Assembly: GCA_964424105.1 (NCBI GenBank)
Contig: CAYRHJ010000026.1
Location: 62,001 to 126,000 of the forward strand
Direction: 5' to 3'
DNA: 64,000 nucleotides
DNA from: CAYRHJ01 sp964424105
GTDB lineage: Bacteria > Planctomycetota > Phycisphaerae > UBA1845
Shown: piece by piece, positions 52,536 to 61,389 of the stretch
Position numbering within the stretch: position 1 is the first letter of the stretch
Layout: each line of letters begins with the position of its first letter
Program-made: the position numbers and the translations under genes
The notes under the pieces: generated by a model
Databases searched by the model: none
The model's input: the letters and a program-made list of their open reading frames with translations, nothing else
Told to the model about the DNA's origin: nothing

Positions 52536-54020
52536 ATGACATTGGTTACGCTATGGTGGCTCACGTTTTTCACCGCGGTCGGGTTGTGCCTGGGTAGCTT
52601 CCTGAACGTCGTCATTTATCGCCTCCCCATGGGCCTGGCCATCACGGAGCCCCGTTGGTCATTCTGTCCCCATTGCTACAACCGCGTCGCCTGGTATGAC
52701 AATCTGCCCGTCTTCAGCTATTTCCTCTTACGCGGACGGTGCCGCAATTGCTGGTCGCCCATCGCCTCCCGATACCCCATCGTTGAGATGATGTCCGCGT
52801 TGATCGTCCTGGCCCTGCTCGATGCGATTGTCTTTCAGCAGGTTCGCGGCGGACTCCATGCACGCCCCGATGTCAATTGGCGACTATCGGAAGATTGGCC
52901 CATCCTGCTGGCCCACATCATTCTCTTCGCCTCGCTGCTGGCCATGTCCGCTATCGACCTGCAATTCTATTGGGTGGACATTCGATTTACACATTTTGCC
53001 ACGGTCGCGGGAATCGTCCTGCACACCATCTGGACGCCGGCTTCAGAAATCGATTGGCCCCGTCCCTCCGGCGTGACGGCTGCGACGTGCATGGTGGCCT
53101 TCGTTAGCTTCGTCCTCGTCTGGTTCTTCCTGATTCATCCACCGCCGAATGATGGCCCTGACGATTCGGATGAACGAAGTGGGCAAGACGCGGTAGCGTC
53201 GAGCGAATCACCGCGCATCGATGCAGACGATCATTCCACGGAACAGGTTTTGCCGGATGCGTGGTCGGCCCGTGCGAACGACAAGGCCACGCTCGCACCC
53301 TCTGCGGTTTCCTTGACCATCTTCATCGTCATTTGGATCATCATGGCCCTATCGCTGACGTCGGCCGGCTTCGATATGACTTTTCATGCACGGTCCACGA
53401 TGATTTTGCTCGCGCTTCTGGCGATACTGCTCTTTCAGGCTGCACAATCCCGCGGGGCTGACCTTGAAATCGCCGAAGCCATCGAATCCGAAGCGCCCGA
53501 TGCCCGCAGGATGACGATGCGTGAATTGGCCGGTCTGTCACCCGCGCTGGTCCTGGGCGGACTGACGCTGACGTTGATATTGTCCAACAGCGCGATCGCG
53601 ACTGCGTTCGACCGCGCGATACATTGGAACCCGAAGCACGGCGAGTGGCAGCCGATCTGGGGATTGAGCACAGCCATCTCAGGTTACATCATAGCTGCCA
53701 CCCTGGGCTGGTCGGTACGCATACTCGCCAACCTGTCATTCGGACGGGAAGCGTTCGCGTTGGGGGACATTCATATGATGGCGGCCGCCGGGGCCGTCGC
53801 GGGCTGGCCCGTTGCGATTCTGGGGTTCGTCATCACCTGCTTCGTCGCAATATTGGGATGGGTCGTCCTCCTGCCGTTCAAAAAATCTCGCGTGATTCCC
53901 TTCGGCCCCTGGCTGACGATCGGTTTCCTGATTACAACGCTATTCTATCGCGATATTGTGCAATCGCCTGTGGTGACTAGAATTGTAGATACAACACGCA
54001 TGTTGATTTCTGATAATTGA
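52536..54020 (+). CDS. Prepilin peptidase (A24) with a large internal insertion
   Basis: A membrane aspartic peptidase/methylase of about 494 residues, nearly twice the usual length. CLGSFLNVVIYRLPMG and the two CxxC pairs (CPHC, CRNC) are the N-terminal methylase domain. The first catalytic Asp is in LAMSAIDLQFYWVDI, and the second in EAFALGDIHMMAAAGAVAGW. Some 220 residues, with a hydrophilic acidic stretch (NDGPDDSDERSGQD) and two or three extra helices, separate the two halves, which in the usual enzyme are 60-70 residues apart. It could process the pseudopilin at 8665-9621. TTG at 52533 or ATG at 52536. Confidence 0.85.
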   Translation: MTLVTLWWLTFFTAVGLCLGSFLNVVIYRLPMGLAITEPRWSFCPHCYNRVAWYDNLPVFSYFLLRGRCRNCWSPIASRYPIVEMMSALIVLALLDAIVFQQVRGGLHARPDVNWRLSEDWPILLAHIILFASLLAMSAIDLQFYWVDIRFTHFATVAGIVLHTIWTPASEIDWPRPSGVTAATCMVAFVSFVLVWFFLIHPPPNDGPDDSDERSGQDAVASSESPRIDADDHSTEQVLPDAWSARANDKATLAPSAVSLTIFIVIWIIMALSLTSAGFDMTFHARSTMILLALLAILLFQAAQSRGADLEIAEAIESEAPDARRMTMRELAGLSPALVLGGLTLTLILSNSAIATAFDRAIHWNPKHGEWQPIWGLSTAISGYIIAATLGWSVRILANLSFGREAFALGDIHMMAAAGAVAGWPVAILGFVITCFVAILGWVVLLPFKKSRVIPFGPWLTIGFLITTLFYRDIVQSPVVTRIVDTTRMLISDN

Positions 54021-54046
54021 CGGAAATTTCGTCGCGGTTCGGATCG

Positions 54047-54415
54047 ATGTCGCTTGTTTTGAATAAAATAAGAGCTTATGCTAAGCTCACGGCGCTGGTG
54101 GCGTTGGCTTTCGTGGCCAGCTTGGTCTTTTACAAAAACCGGTCGTACACGGTTGACGTATGGTTTTTCCGTTCGTTCACGGCGGTGAACGTGTTGTGGT
54201 TGATGTTTTGCACCGCCTTGGGCTCCATCATTTCGTGGTGGATCGTGATGACGTCGTTCAGCGTCTGGCACGACTTGCGCGAAGTCCATCGCGCCGTCGA
54301 ACTTGAACAAGCCGCGCAACGGCAGAACGATTTGGCCAAGAGGCTGGAAGAAGCCGAAAAACGCATCGATCAAAAGGTCAAGGATTCGAACGGCAAGGAT
54401 GATAAGGAGCCATAG
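54047..54415 (+). CDS. Small membrane protein, LapA-like
   Basis: A 122-residue protein with two membrane helices (TALVALAFVASLVFY and FTAVNVLWLMFCTALGSIISWWIV) and a charged C-terminal coiled coil (AVELEQAAQRQNDLAKRLEEAEKRIDQ). This resembles LapA/YciS-domain proteins. It overlaps no gene and lies between the prepilin peptidase and the OmpA-type gene. The start is uncertain (TTG at 54017 or ATG at 54047). Confidence 0.6.
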   Translation: MSLVLNKIRAYAKLTALVALAFVASLVFYKNRSYTVDVWFFRSFTAVNVLWLMFCTALGSIISWWIVMTSFSVWHDLREVHRAVELEQAAQRQNDLAKRLEEAEKRIDQKVKDSNGKDDKEP

Positions 54416-54491
54416 CGTTCGTGACCCACACTTGGAATTCGATGGATTCCTTGGGATTCACGGCGTTCGCATTCGTGGGGGAGGACTACCG

Positions 54492-55160
54492 ATGCAGCGA
54501 ATGATGACGACGATCGCAGTTCTGGGAACGTTTGGCGCCCTGTTGGGCACAACCGGTTGCAACGATCAACTCAAAGCCAAGGAGGCTCAGTTGGCCCTGA
54601 TCGAGGACGCCAATCGTCGCCTCACCGAAGACTTGGCCAACTCCCAGCAGACCATTGATGAATTGAATCGTCAACGCAGTAGCCTCAATCAGCAGTTGCT
54701 CGCAGCCCACGGCGACCTCTCCCGCCTTCAAGGCGAGTTGGCCAATCAGCCTGAACCGGCCGTTCCGGATGGGTGGCAGGCCGTGCCGGGCGGCGCCATG
54801 ATCGCCATCGAGGGCAGCGTCTTGTTCGCCTCGGGTAAACCGGATCTGCGCGCCGAGGGCAAAACCGCCTTGGACGCGATTGCCAGTGCCATCCAAGGTC
54901 AATATGAACAAAAAGACATATTTGTCTTTGGCCACACGGATGATCAGCCCATCGTCAAGAGCGGATGGAAGGACAATTTCGAATTGAGCGCACAACGGGC
55001 GCTGAGCGTTGTGCGACATCTGGCCGAACGGAATATCAGTCCTTCTAGATTGGTCGCTTGCGGCGCCGGTGAGCATCGGCCTCGCGTTCCCAACAGCGGC
55101 GCGAGCAATCGCGCTTCCAATAGACGTGTGGAGATCTTCGCCGTCGAGCCAATCAAATAG
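54492..55160 (+). CDS. OmpA-family peptidoglycan-binding lipoprotein
   Basis: A 222-residue protein. The signal ends at a lipobox-like GTTGC (Cys23). A coiled coil (28-85, LIEDANRRLTEDLANSQQTIDELNRQ) leads to an OmpA/MotB C-terminal domain (IEGSVLFASGKPDLRAEGKTALDAI, FGHTDDQPI, LSAQRALSVVRHLAERNISPSRLVACGAGEHRPRVP, ASNRRVEIF). It should anchor the outer membrane or a motor-like complex to peptidoglycan. GGGGGAGGA lies 7 nt before the ATG. Confidence 0.88.
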   Translation: MQRMMTTIAVLGTFGALLGTTGCNDQLKAKEAQLALIEDANRRLTEDLANSQQTIDELNRQRSSLNQQLLAAHGDLSRLQGELANQPEPAVPDGWQAVPGGAMIAIEGSVLFASGKPDLRAEGKTALDAIASAIQGQYEQKDIFVFGHTDDQPIVKSGWKDNFELSAQRALSVVRHLAERNISPSRLVACGAGEHRPRVPNSGASNRASNRRVEIFAVEPIK

Positions 55161-55229
55161 CGCGACCCGCTGCGTTCCCTAATTTCGGATCGTGCCGTTG
55201 CGACGCACCATCCGGACGCATCGAAGGCC

Positions 55230-55267
55230 GGGTGGCCCGCCTCCTTTGGAGGTGGGGGAGCCGATGA
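55230..55267 (+). repeat. Dispersed repeat family R3, copy 2
   Basis: Matches 51005-51042 at 37 of 38 positions, same orientation, 70 bp after the OmpA-type gene. The palindromic centre could form a hairpin. Confidence 0.75.
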
Positions 55268-55344
55268 TAAGCGTTCGGAGAATCTCGAACACGCCAGCCA
55301 ACTGCGGCTTCATCATCGCCACGTTTCACCGTTGATTCGTGCCG

Positions 55345-56589
55345 TCACGCGCACGGGGGCATTGCAAACACCGCCGCCGGGCTGAATCGACCATCCGCCG
55401 ATTCGTCATTCATGCAGTGGAGCAGCCTTCCGACCGTGGAATGGCCCACCCGGCCCGCCCACGTCAACGGCCCCTCCGGATAGTTCGTACCCAGTTTCAT
55501 CGCCGTGTCGATGTCTTCCGCCGACGCAACTGCTTCCTGCAACGTTAGCGACGCTTCATTCATGACCGTCGTCAGAATTCTCGCGAACGCGTAGCGCTGC
55601 CGAGCATGAACCGTTTCGTAATCAGCCGAGTCGCACAACATCGCCCCACGGACGAACGATTCAACCGCCGCGGACAGATCATCGGGCAAGCGGAACAGCC
55701 GCTCCTCGCCATCCATGTTCACCACCGGCGGATCAGATTCGTATCGATAAAAACCACTACCAGTTTTTCGCCCCAGCTTGTCTTGCTCGACCAGGCTGCG
55801 TTGCACGTCGTGTGGCTTCAGTCGCGCCGGCTTGCCCAACTGCTCCCACACCGAAGTGGACACCGCATAATTCACATCCAACCCCACGAGGTCCATCAGT
55901 TGGAAAGGCCCCATGCGAAACCGGCCCAACGTGCGCATGGCATCGTCGATCGCCGCGATGTCAGCCACGCCCTCGTCGAACAGGCGCAGTGCTTCAAGAT
56001 AGAAACCGCGCGCCACCCGATTCACGATAAACCCCGGACTGTCTTTCACGCGAACGGGCGTCTTTCCCCACGCCCGCGCCGCCTCGGTCGCCCGCGTCAA
56101 CGCCTCCTCTCGACTGTCCTTTCCCGCGATGACTTCCACAAGTGGCATGATGGGGGCCGGGTTGAAAAAGTGCATGCCCACTACTCGCCCGGCATCCCGC
56201 GTCGTCAACGCAATGTCACTGACTCGCAGCGACGACGTGTTCGTGGCGAAAACAGCATCGGTCGAGGCAACCCGTTCCAATTGCTGGAACACTTCGCCCT
56301 TGACCGCCAGATTCTCCACGACGGCTTCGATGGCCAACTCGATGTCGGCAAGATCGGCGATTTCAGATGACGCCGCAATTCGCCCCATCGCCTGTTTGCA
56401 TTCTTCCGCCGACATCCTCCCCTTGTCGACCGATCGCTCGAATCGTTCCCGGATACCGGTCATCGCCCGATCGAGAATCTCCGAATTGACGTCAATCAGC
56501 CGGACGCTGCATCCGCATACGGCAGCCACTTGGGCGATTCCCGCGCCCATGGTGCCTGCTCCGATGATCGCGATTCGTTCAACTGACAT
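55345..56589 (-). CDS. 3-hydroxyacyl-CoA dehydrogenase
   Basis: 414 residues. RIAIIGAGTMGAGIAQVAAVCGCSVRLIDVN is the NAD-binding fold, TNTSSLRVSDIALTTRDAGRVVGMHFFNPAPIMPLVEVIAG and KDSPGFIVNRVARGFYLEALRLFDEGVADIAAID the catalytic core (His in HFFNP). A duplicated C-terminal domain follows (DYETVHARQRYAFARILTTVMNEASLTLQEAVASAEDIDTAMKLGTNYPEGPLTWA). This is the PaaH/HbdA two-domain form. It oxidises 3-hydroxyacyl-CoA in fatty-acid or aromatic degradation; the substrate is not evident. Confidence 0.92.
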   Translation of the reverse strand: MSVERIAIIGAGTMGAGIAQVAAVCGCSVRLIDVNSEILDRAMTGIRERFERSVDKGRMSAEECKQAMGRIAASSEIADLADIELAIEAVVENLAVKGEVFQQLERVASTDAVFATNTSSLRVSDIALTTRDAGRVVGMHFFNPAPIMPLVEVIAGKDSREEALTRATEAARAWGKTPVRVKDSPGFIVNRVARGFYLEALRLFDEGVADIAAIDDAMRTLGRFRMGPFQLMDLVGLDVNYAVSTSVWEQLGKPARLKPHDVQRSLVEQDKLGRKTGSGFYRYESDPPVVNMDGEERLFRLPDDLSAAVESFVRGAMLCDSADYETVHARQRYAFARILTTVMNEASLTLQEAVASAEDIDTAMKLGTNYPEGPLTWAGRVGHSTVGRLLHCMNDESADGRFSPAAVFAMPPCA

Positions 56590-56624
56590 GGATGGAAAAT
56601 GAAAACACCAGCGCCACCGTCGCG

Positions 56625-57065
56625 TCAGATATTCAATTTCAACCGGGCGGCTTCGGACATGCATTCCGGCGTCCAAGGCGGATCCCAAACTACCTCGACG
56701 TGGGCATCATGGACGCTGGGAAGTGCGCGGATTTTGGATTCTACTTCACCGGGCAGCGAGCCGGCCACCGGACACATCGGCGACGTCAACGTCATGCGCA
56801 CGTTGACCTTGCTCTCCCCATCCACGTCCACGTCGTAGATCAATCCCAGCTCATAAATGTTCACGGGAATTTCCGGATCGTAAACCGTGCGCAGTGTTTC
56901 GATGACTTCGGCCTTGGTGGCCTCGGATTGAATGCGTTGCACGGGCGATGGCTCCCCGCTCTTCGCAATGGGGCTTGATGATTCCACCGAATTGGAAGCG
57001 GTTGTCTCGTCTACGTCGTTCGGATGACTGTTCAACATCTGTTCCACCCCTTGCGATGTCTTCAT
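56625..57065 (-). CDS. sufT: Fe-S assembly protein SufT-like (MIP18/DUF59 family)
   Basis: 146 residues. The N-terminal 50 or so are low-complexity. The DUF59 domain follows: EVIETLRTVYDPEIPVNIYELGLIYDVDVDG, VRMTLTSPMCPVAGSLPGEVESKI and VEVVWDPPWTPECMSEAARLKLNI, with the conserved Cys of SPMCP. It assists Fe-S cluster maturation. Coupled to sufU by an ATGA overlap. Last gene of the suf operon. Confidence 0.9.
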   Translation of the reverse strand: MKTSQGVEQMLNSHPNDVDETTASNSVESSSPIAKSGEPSPVQRIQSEATKAEVIETLRTVYDPEIPVNIYELGLIYDVDVDGESKVNVRMTLTSPMCPVAGSLPGEVESKIRALPSVHDAHVEVVWDPPWTPECMSEAARLKLNI

Positions 57066-57514
57066 TCCGTGGTCACGATTTCGGGGCCCATGTTCATCGC
57101 AGCGTTGACCGTATGCCAGACCAGCGTCGCACACTTGACCCGTGCCGGAAACTTGCACACTCCCGAAAAAACCTCCAACTTGCCCAGCGCAGGCCCGTCG
57201 GAACTTTCAACCGCCCCACCCGTCACCAGACAATGAAACTTTCGAAAAATGGCCTTCGCCTCGTCCAACGTCTTGCCCTTCACGGACTCCGTCATCAATG
57301 ACGCCGACGCCGTCGAGATCGCACAGCCACTGCCCTGAAATGTGGCGTCGCGAATGACGCCGTCTTCGACGTTCAAAAACACGGTGACGCGGTCACCACA
57401 CAGCGGGTTGTAGCCATCCGCATGGTGATTGGCGTTTTCCAGTTCGCGGCGATTCCGGGGCCTCTTGTTGTGATCCAGGATGATATCCTGATACAGGTCG
57501 TGAAGGTCGTTCAT
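57062..57514 (-). CDS. sufU: Fe-S scaffold/sulfur-transfer protein SufU
   Basis: NifU-like zinc protein, 150 residues, that accepts sulfur from SufS. NPLCGDRVTVFL, FQGSGCAISTASASLMTE and RVKCATLVWHT supply the three conserved cysteines with an Asp. The GKT insertion typical of SufU is present (VKGKTLDEAKAIFRKFHCLVTG). ATGA overlaps with both sufS and sufT. Confidence 0.94.
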   Translation of the reverse strand: MNDLHDLYQDIILDHNKRPRNRRELENANHHADGYNPLCGDRVTVFLNVEDGVIRDATFQGSGCAISTASASLMTESVKGKTLDEAKAIFRKFHCLVTGGAVESSDGPALGKLEVFSGVCKFPARVKCATLVWHTVNAAMNMGPEIVTTE

Positions 57515-58788
57515 TCCGCAAATACCTCCAACGCCTTCTTAACGCCCTCGACCAGCGCGTCCACGTCTTCCTTCGTGTTGTACAGGGCCAACGACGCACG
57601 CACCGTCGCCGGCACGCCCAATCGATCCATCACCGGTTGGGCACAATGATGCCCGGAACGAACCGCCACTCCGCGATGAATATCCAAGATCGTACCCAGA
57701 TCGTGCGCATGGATACCCCGCACATTGAACGAAACGATCGCCGCCTTCGCCCGCGCCGTGCCGAACAGCCTGACCTCATCAATACCCGCCAGCCGCGCGG
57801 TGGCATATTCCAGCAGTTCATGTTCGTAGGCTGCAACGGCGTCCATACCCACGTCATTCAGAAACTCGATCGCAGCCCCCAGTCCAATCGTACCGGCGAT
57901 GTTGGGCGTCCCGGCTTCGAATTTATGCGGCACCGCGTTGTAGGTCGTTTTCTCGAACGTCACCGATCGGATCATTTCCCCGCCGCCCTGGTAAGGCCGC
58001 ATTTCTTCCAGCAATCCTCGACGACCATACAGCGCCCCAATACCCGTCGGGCCGAACATTTTGTGACCCGTGATGGCCAAAAAGTCGCAACCCAGTTTGC
58101 CCACGTCGATGCCCATGTGCGGAGCCGCCTGCGCTGCATCGACGATCACTGGAACGCCGTGTTCGTGTGCCGCGGAAATCATCTCCGCCAGCGGGTTGAT
58201 CGTCCCCAGTGCGTTGGAAACGTACGCGACGGCCACCATCTTCGTCCGCGGCCCCAGCAGCTCCACGTAGGCGTCAAGCTCCAATTCGCCGGCATCGTTG
58301 ATCGGCACCACCCGCAGTCTGGCGCCGGTCTGTTCACACAATAGCTGCCACGGAACGATGTTTGAATGATGTTCCAGTGTGGTCACGACGATCTCGTCAC
58401 CAGCCGACAGTCGCGGCATCAAAAATGAATAGGCCACCAGATTGATCGCTTCAGTCGCACCCCGCACGAACACGATTTCTTCCGCTGATGTCGCACCGAC
58501 AAAACTCTGCACTTGGCCCCGAACGTCTTCATAGGCTTTCGTTGCTTCGGCGCTCAAGGTGTGGACACTGCGATGAATGTTCGCGTTGAATTCACTGTAA
58601 TAACGCGACAATGCATCGATCACCGACTGCGGCTTTTGAGACGTGGCCGCGTTGTCAAGATAGACCAGCGGCTGACCATTCACGGTCCGCCGCAAAATGG
58701 GAAATTCGCGACGGATCCGCTCCACGTCGAATGACGACGTGTGGCCGACCCCAATCGTTTGTTGGCTTGTCGTCGCTGTATTGGCCAT
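57511..58788 (-). CDS. sufS: Cysteine desulfurase SufS
   Basis: PLP-dependent, class II cysteine desulfurase, 425 residues. VYLDNAATSQKPQSVIDALSRYYSEFNANIHRSVHTLS, VVTTLEHHSNIVPWQLLCEQTGA, DAAQAAPHMGIDVGKLGCDFLAITGHKMFGPTGIGALYG (PLP Lys) and AVRSGHHCAQPVMDRLGVPATVRAS (persulfide Cys) are all in place. The ATG shares one base with the sufD stop (TGATG). A far longer frame through the sufD region is spurious. Confidence 0.95.
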   Translation of the reverse strand: MANTATTSQQTIGVGHTSSFDVERIRREFPILRRTVNGQPLVYLDNAATSQKPQSVIDALSRYYSEFNANIHRSVHTLSAEATKAYEDVRGQVQSFVGATSAEEIVFVRGATEAINLVAYSFLMPRLSAGDEIVVTTLEHHSNIVPWQLLCEQTGARLRVVPINDAGELELDAYVELLGPRTKMVAVAYVSNALGTINPLAEMISAAHEHGVPVIVDAAQAAPHMGIDVGKLGCDFLAITGHKMFGPTGIGALYGRRGLLEEMRPYQGGGEMIRSVTFEKTTYNAVPHKFEAGTPNIAGTIGLGAAIEFLNDVGMDAVAAYEHELLEYATARLAGIDEVRLFGTARAKAAIVSFNVRGIHAHDLGTILDIHRGVAVRSGHHCAQPVMDRLGVPATVRASLALYNTKEDVDALVEGVKKALEVFAE

Positions 58789-60128
58789 CAACTCTCGAAC
58801 AGCCCGGAAAGACCGTCTCCCCGCGGAAGACGCGACAAAATCAGTGAATCCAGATTCCGTCGCAAGCCTTCCACCTTGATTTGCCCGATACTCTCGCCCG
58901 CGAACGCATAGACCAGCAGGCTTCGCGCCGCCTCCGCGCTCAAGCCCCGCGAACGCAGATAGAAAATCGCGTCCGCGTCCACTTGTCCGATGGTGGCTCC
59001 GTGTGTGCATTTCACGTCGTCCGCGAAAATCTCCAACTGCGGCTTGCTGTCTGCCAGCGCCTCATCCGACAAAATAAGATTCATATTGGTCTGCTTGGCG
59101 TCCGTCTTTTGGGCATCTTTGTGAACGACGATCCGGCCCGTGAAGACACTGCGACTGCTGCCGTCCAGAACGCTCTTGAAATATTCCCAACTGCGACAGT
59201 GCGGCTTGGCGTGCTCCACACGCAGATGATTATCCACATGTTGCGTGCCCTCGATCATCGTCAAACCATTGATCGTACACTCGCCGCCCTCGCCATCCAT
59301 CACCGCGTGGAAATCATTACGCACCAGCCCGCCTTCAAAGTTTAAAACATGCGTGGTGACGTTACTGCTTCGCCCCTGCTGAATGCGCATCAATCCGATG
59401 TGAAACGTCGCCGGCGATTCTCGAACGACCTTGTAATGGTCCAGCACGGCGTTTTCGCCCGCAACCAATTCCGTGACCGGATTTGTAAAGTAGACTCCCT
59501 CGCCCAATCCCGCGTAGGTTTCCACAACGCTGGCCTGACTGCCCGGCTCCGCCACAAGCAGAATCCGCGGGTGAATCATCATCGGCGCTTCGTCGGCAGC
59601 TTGAACGAACATCAAATGAATCGGCTCATCCACCACCAGGTTCTTCGGCAGGTGAATGAACGCGCCATCCTCGATGAACGCCGAATTCAACGCCGCGAAA
59701 ACGTCATCTTGGGTCACGACGTAGCGGGCCAGATGCGGCTCCACGACGTTCGAATGATCGCGAATCGCTCGCGCCAGGCTCAGCACCTTCACGCCCGAAG
59801 CCAAACGACCCACCGACGAAAGTTCACTTCGAAACTGACCATTCACAAACACCAGTCGAACGCCCGCCCCCTCAAACTCAAATGGGGCCAATCGCTTCGC
59901 CTCGACGTCAGTCGATTGGCCGGCACGTTGAAACGCGGTTTGTGACAACGCCCGCAAATTCGTATATCGCCATTCTTCGTGCCGCGTGCTGGGAAAACCC
60001 AATTCCGCAAAACGCGCAATAGCCGCCTTACGCTTGGGCGCCAACCAGGAGGACTTCACCTCGGTGCGCTTCTCAAACTGTTCGAACGCCGCCAAAAAAC
60101 TCTGCTGCTTTTGCTCTACACCAATCAT
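58788..60128 (-). CDS. sufD: Fe-S assembly protein SufD
   Basis: Partner of SufB and SufC in the scaffold complex, 446 residues, beta-helix fold. GFPSTRHEEWRYTNLRALSQ at the N-terminus is typical of SufD. In the C-terminus, GRIVVHKDAQKTDAKQTNMNLILSDEALADSKPQLEIFADDVKCTHGATIGQVDADAIFYLRSRGLSAEAARSLLVYAF has the conserved His of CTHGAT. It lies 157 bp after sufC; that gap holds nothing recognised. Confidence 0.94.
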   Translation of the reverse strand: MIGVEQKQQSFLAAFEQFEKRTEVKSSWLAPKRKAAIARFAELGFPSTRHEEWRYTNLRALSQTAFQRAGQSTDVEAKRLAPFEFEGAGVRLVFVNGQFRSELSSVGRLASGVKVLSLARAIRDHSNVVEPHLARYVVTQDDVFAALNSAFIEDGAFIHLPKNLVVDEPIHLMFVQAADEAPMMIHPRILLVAEPGSQASVVETYAGLGEGVYFTNPVTELVAGENAVLDHYKVVRESPATFHIGLMRIQQGRSSNVTTHVLNFEGGLVRNDFHAVMDGEGGECTINGLTMIEGTQHVDNHLRVEHAKPHCRSWEYFKSVLDGSSRSVFTGRIVVHKDAQKTDAKQTNMNLILSDEALADSKPQLEIFADDVKCTHGATIGQVDADAIFYLRSRGLSAEAARSLLVYAFAGESIGQIKVEGLRRNLDSLILSRLPRGDGLSGLFES

Positions 60129-60285
60129 GAATGTCCCACCGTCATCTGCTCACTATATTGTCTCACCGAAACGTCGCACTCGATCGACCAATTCATCCCG
60201 AAACAGCCGTCGCGTGTCACCAACACCCCGACTTCCCCTCCATCGCAACGGCAACCGCCCGCCCCCGACCGGTCCGGGAAATCCA

Positions 60286-61041
60286 TCAAGCGCCCACGGG
60301 CTGGCCCACCATCTCGGCGTAACCTTTTTCTTCCAATTCCAATGCCAATTCCTTGCCGCCCGACTTAACGATCCGCCCATCCACGAGCACGTGTACGAAA
60401 TCGGGCACAATGTAATTCAACAGTCGCTGATAGTGAGTGACGACGACGATGGCACGCTCGGCACTGCGCATTTGATTCACGCCGTCCGCGACAACTCGCA
60501 ACGCGTCGATGTCCAGACCGGAATCGGTCTCGTCCAGAATGGCCAAATTCGGCTCCAGCATGGCCATCTGAAAGATCTCCGCCCGCTTCTTCTCCCCGCC
60601 GGAAAAACTCTCGTTGATCCCGCGGTTCATCAGCGACAGATCAATGTGCACCACCTTGGCCCTTTCCTTGACCATGGCCAGAAAGTCCGCGGCATCCAAT
60701 TCCTCTTGACCGTGATGCTTCCTCTTGGCATTGAGCGCCGCTTTCAGAAAATAATTCGTCGAAACCCCCGGGATCTCCACCGGATACTGAAACGCGAGAA
60801 ACACGCCCTCGCGGGCACGTTCATCTGGCGCCATCTCCAGCAGATCTTTGCCCTGATAAAGCACCTCGCCCGCGGTGACCTCGTACGTGTCCCGCCCCGC
60901 CAACACCTGCGCCAGCGTACTCTTGCCCGATCCATTCGGGCCCATGATCGAATGCACCTCACCGGCCCGGACCGTCAGGTCGATCCCTTTCAGAATTTCC
61001 CGGTCCTCAACTTTCGCATGCAGATTTCGTATCTCAAGCAT
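60286..61041 (-). CDS. sufC: Fe-S assembly ATPase SufC
   Basis: ABC-type ATPase of the SufBCD complex, 251 residues. It has Walker A GPNGSGKST, the Q-loop (FLAFQYPVEIPG), the signature ESFSGGEKKRAEIFQMAML, Walker B LAILDETDSGLDIDALRVVADGVN, and VVTHYQRLLNYIVPD. Complete. Its 5' side faces 350 bp of dispersed repeats, which cut it off from sufB. Confidence 0.96.
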   Translation of the reverse strand: MLEIRNLHAKVEDREILKGIDLTVRAGEVHSIMGPNGSGKSTLAQVLAGRDTYEVTAGEVLYQGKDLLEMAPDERAREGVFLAFQYPVEIPGVSTNYFLKAALNAKRKHHGQEELDAADFLAMVKERAKVVHIDLSLMNRGINESFSGGEKKRAEIFQMAMLEPNLAILDETDSGLDIDALRVVADGVNQMRSAERAIVVVTHYQRLLNYIVPDFVHVLVDGRIVKSGGKELALELEEKGYAEMVGQPVGA

Positions 61042-61100
61042 CTCGTCTTTTCTCGCTTCCGATTCTCATCTTCCAGGGACTCTAGAACTTCTAACAATTT

Positions 61101-61182
61101 CAGCGACCGTCACTTTCTGAACTGCGACCGTCACTTTTCGACCCGCGATCACCTCTTTCAGAGCCGCGACCGTCAGGGAGCG
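61101..61182 (-). repeat. Dispersed repeat family R2 with degenerate tandem copies
   Basis: A full core (61159-61182, CAGAGCCGCGACCGTCAGGG) is preceded by two or three degraded copies (GCGACCGTCACTTTCTGAACTGCGACCGTCACTTTTCG). It lies in the sufC-rhodanese gap. Confidence 0.75.
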
Positions 61183-61210
61183 GTGGCCCGACAATCGCGA
61201 GAACGCTCAC

Positions 61211-61350
61211 ATACTACAGAGAACAGCAAATAGTGAACATCGTCATTCCGGCGAACGTCGCATACGTCATTCCGGCGCAAGCCGGAATCCAGCGTGTAGG
61301 CAAGCGTGGCCCGTTGCTGGATGTTCAATGGTTCATGCTCCGAGTAGTAA
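61211..61350. repeat. Dispersed repeat family R1, copy 3 with an extra half-core
   Basis: Hairpin core at 61269-61288. An additional 24 bp (from 61246) duplicates ATTCCGGCG before the core, so the left arm is present twice. The tail is as in copies 1 and 2. Confidence 0.8.
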
Positions 61351-61389
61351 CAAACACCCAAGTGGCGCGCAATCTCTTCCGGTTGCCGA

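Noticed and set aside
57511..59010. A 499-residue reading for SufS
   Set aside because: The extra 74 codons overlap the 3' end of sufD in another frame; the ATG overlapping the sufD stop gives the normal length.
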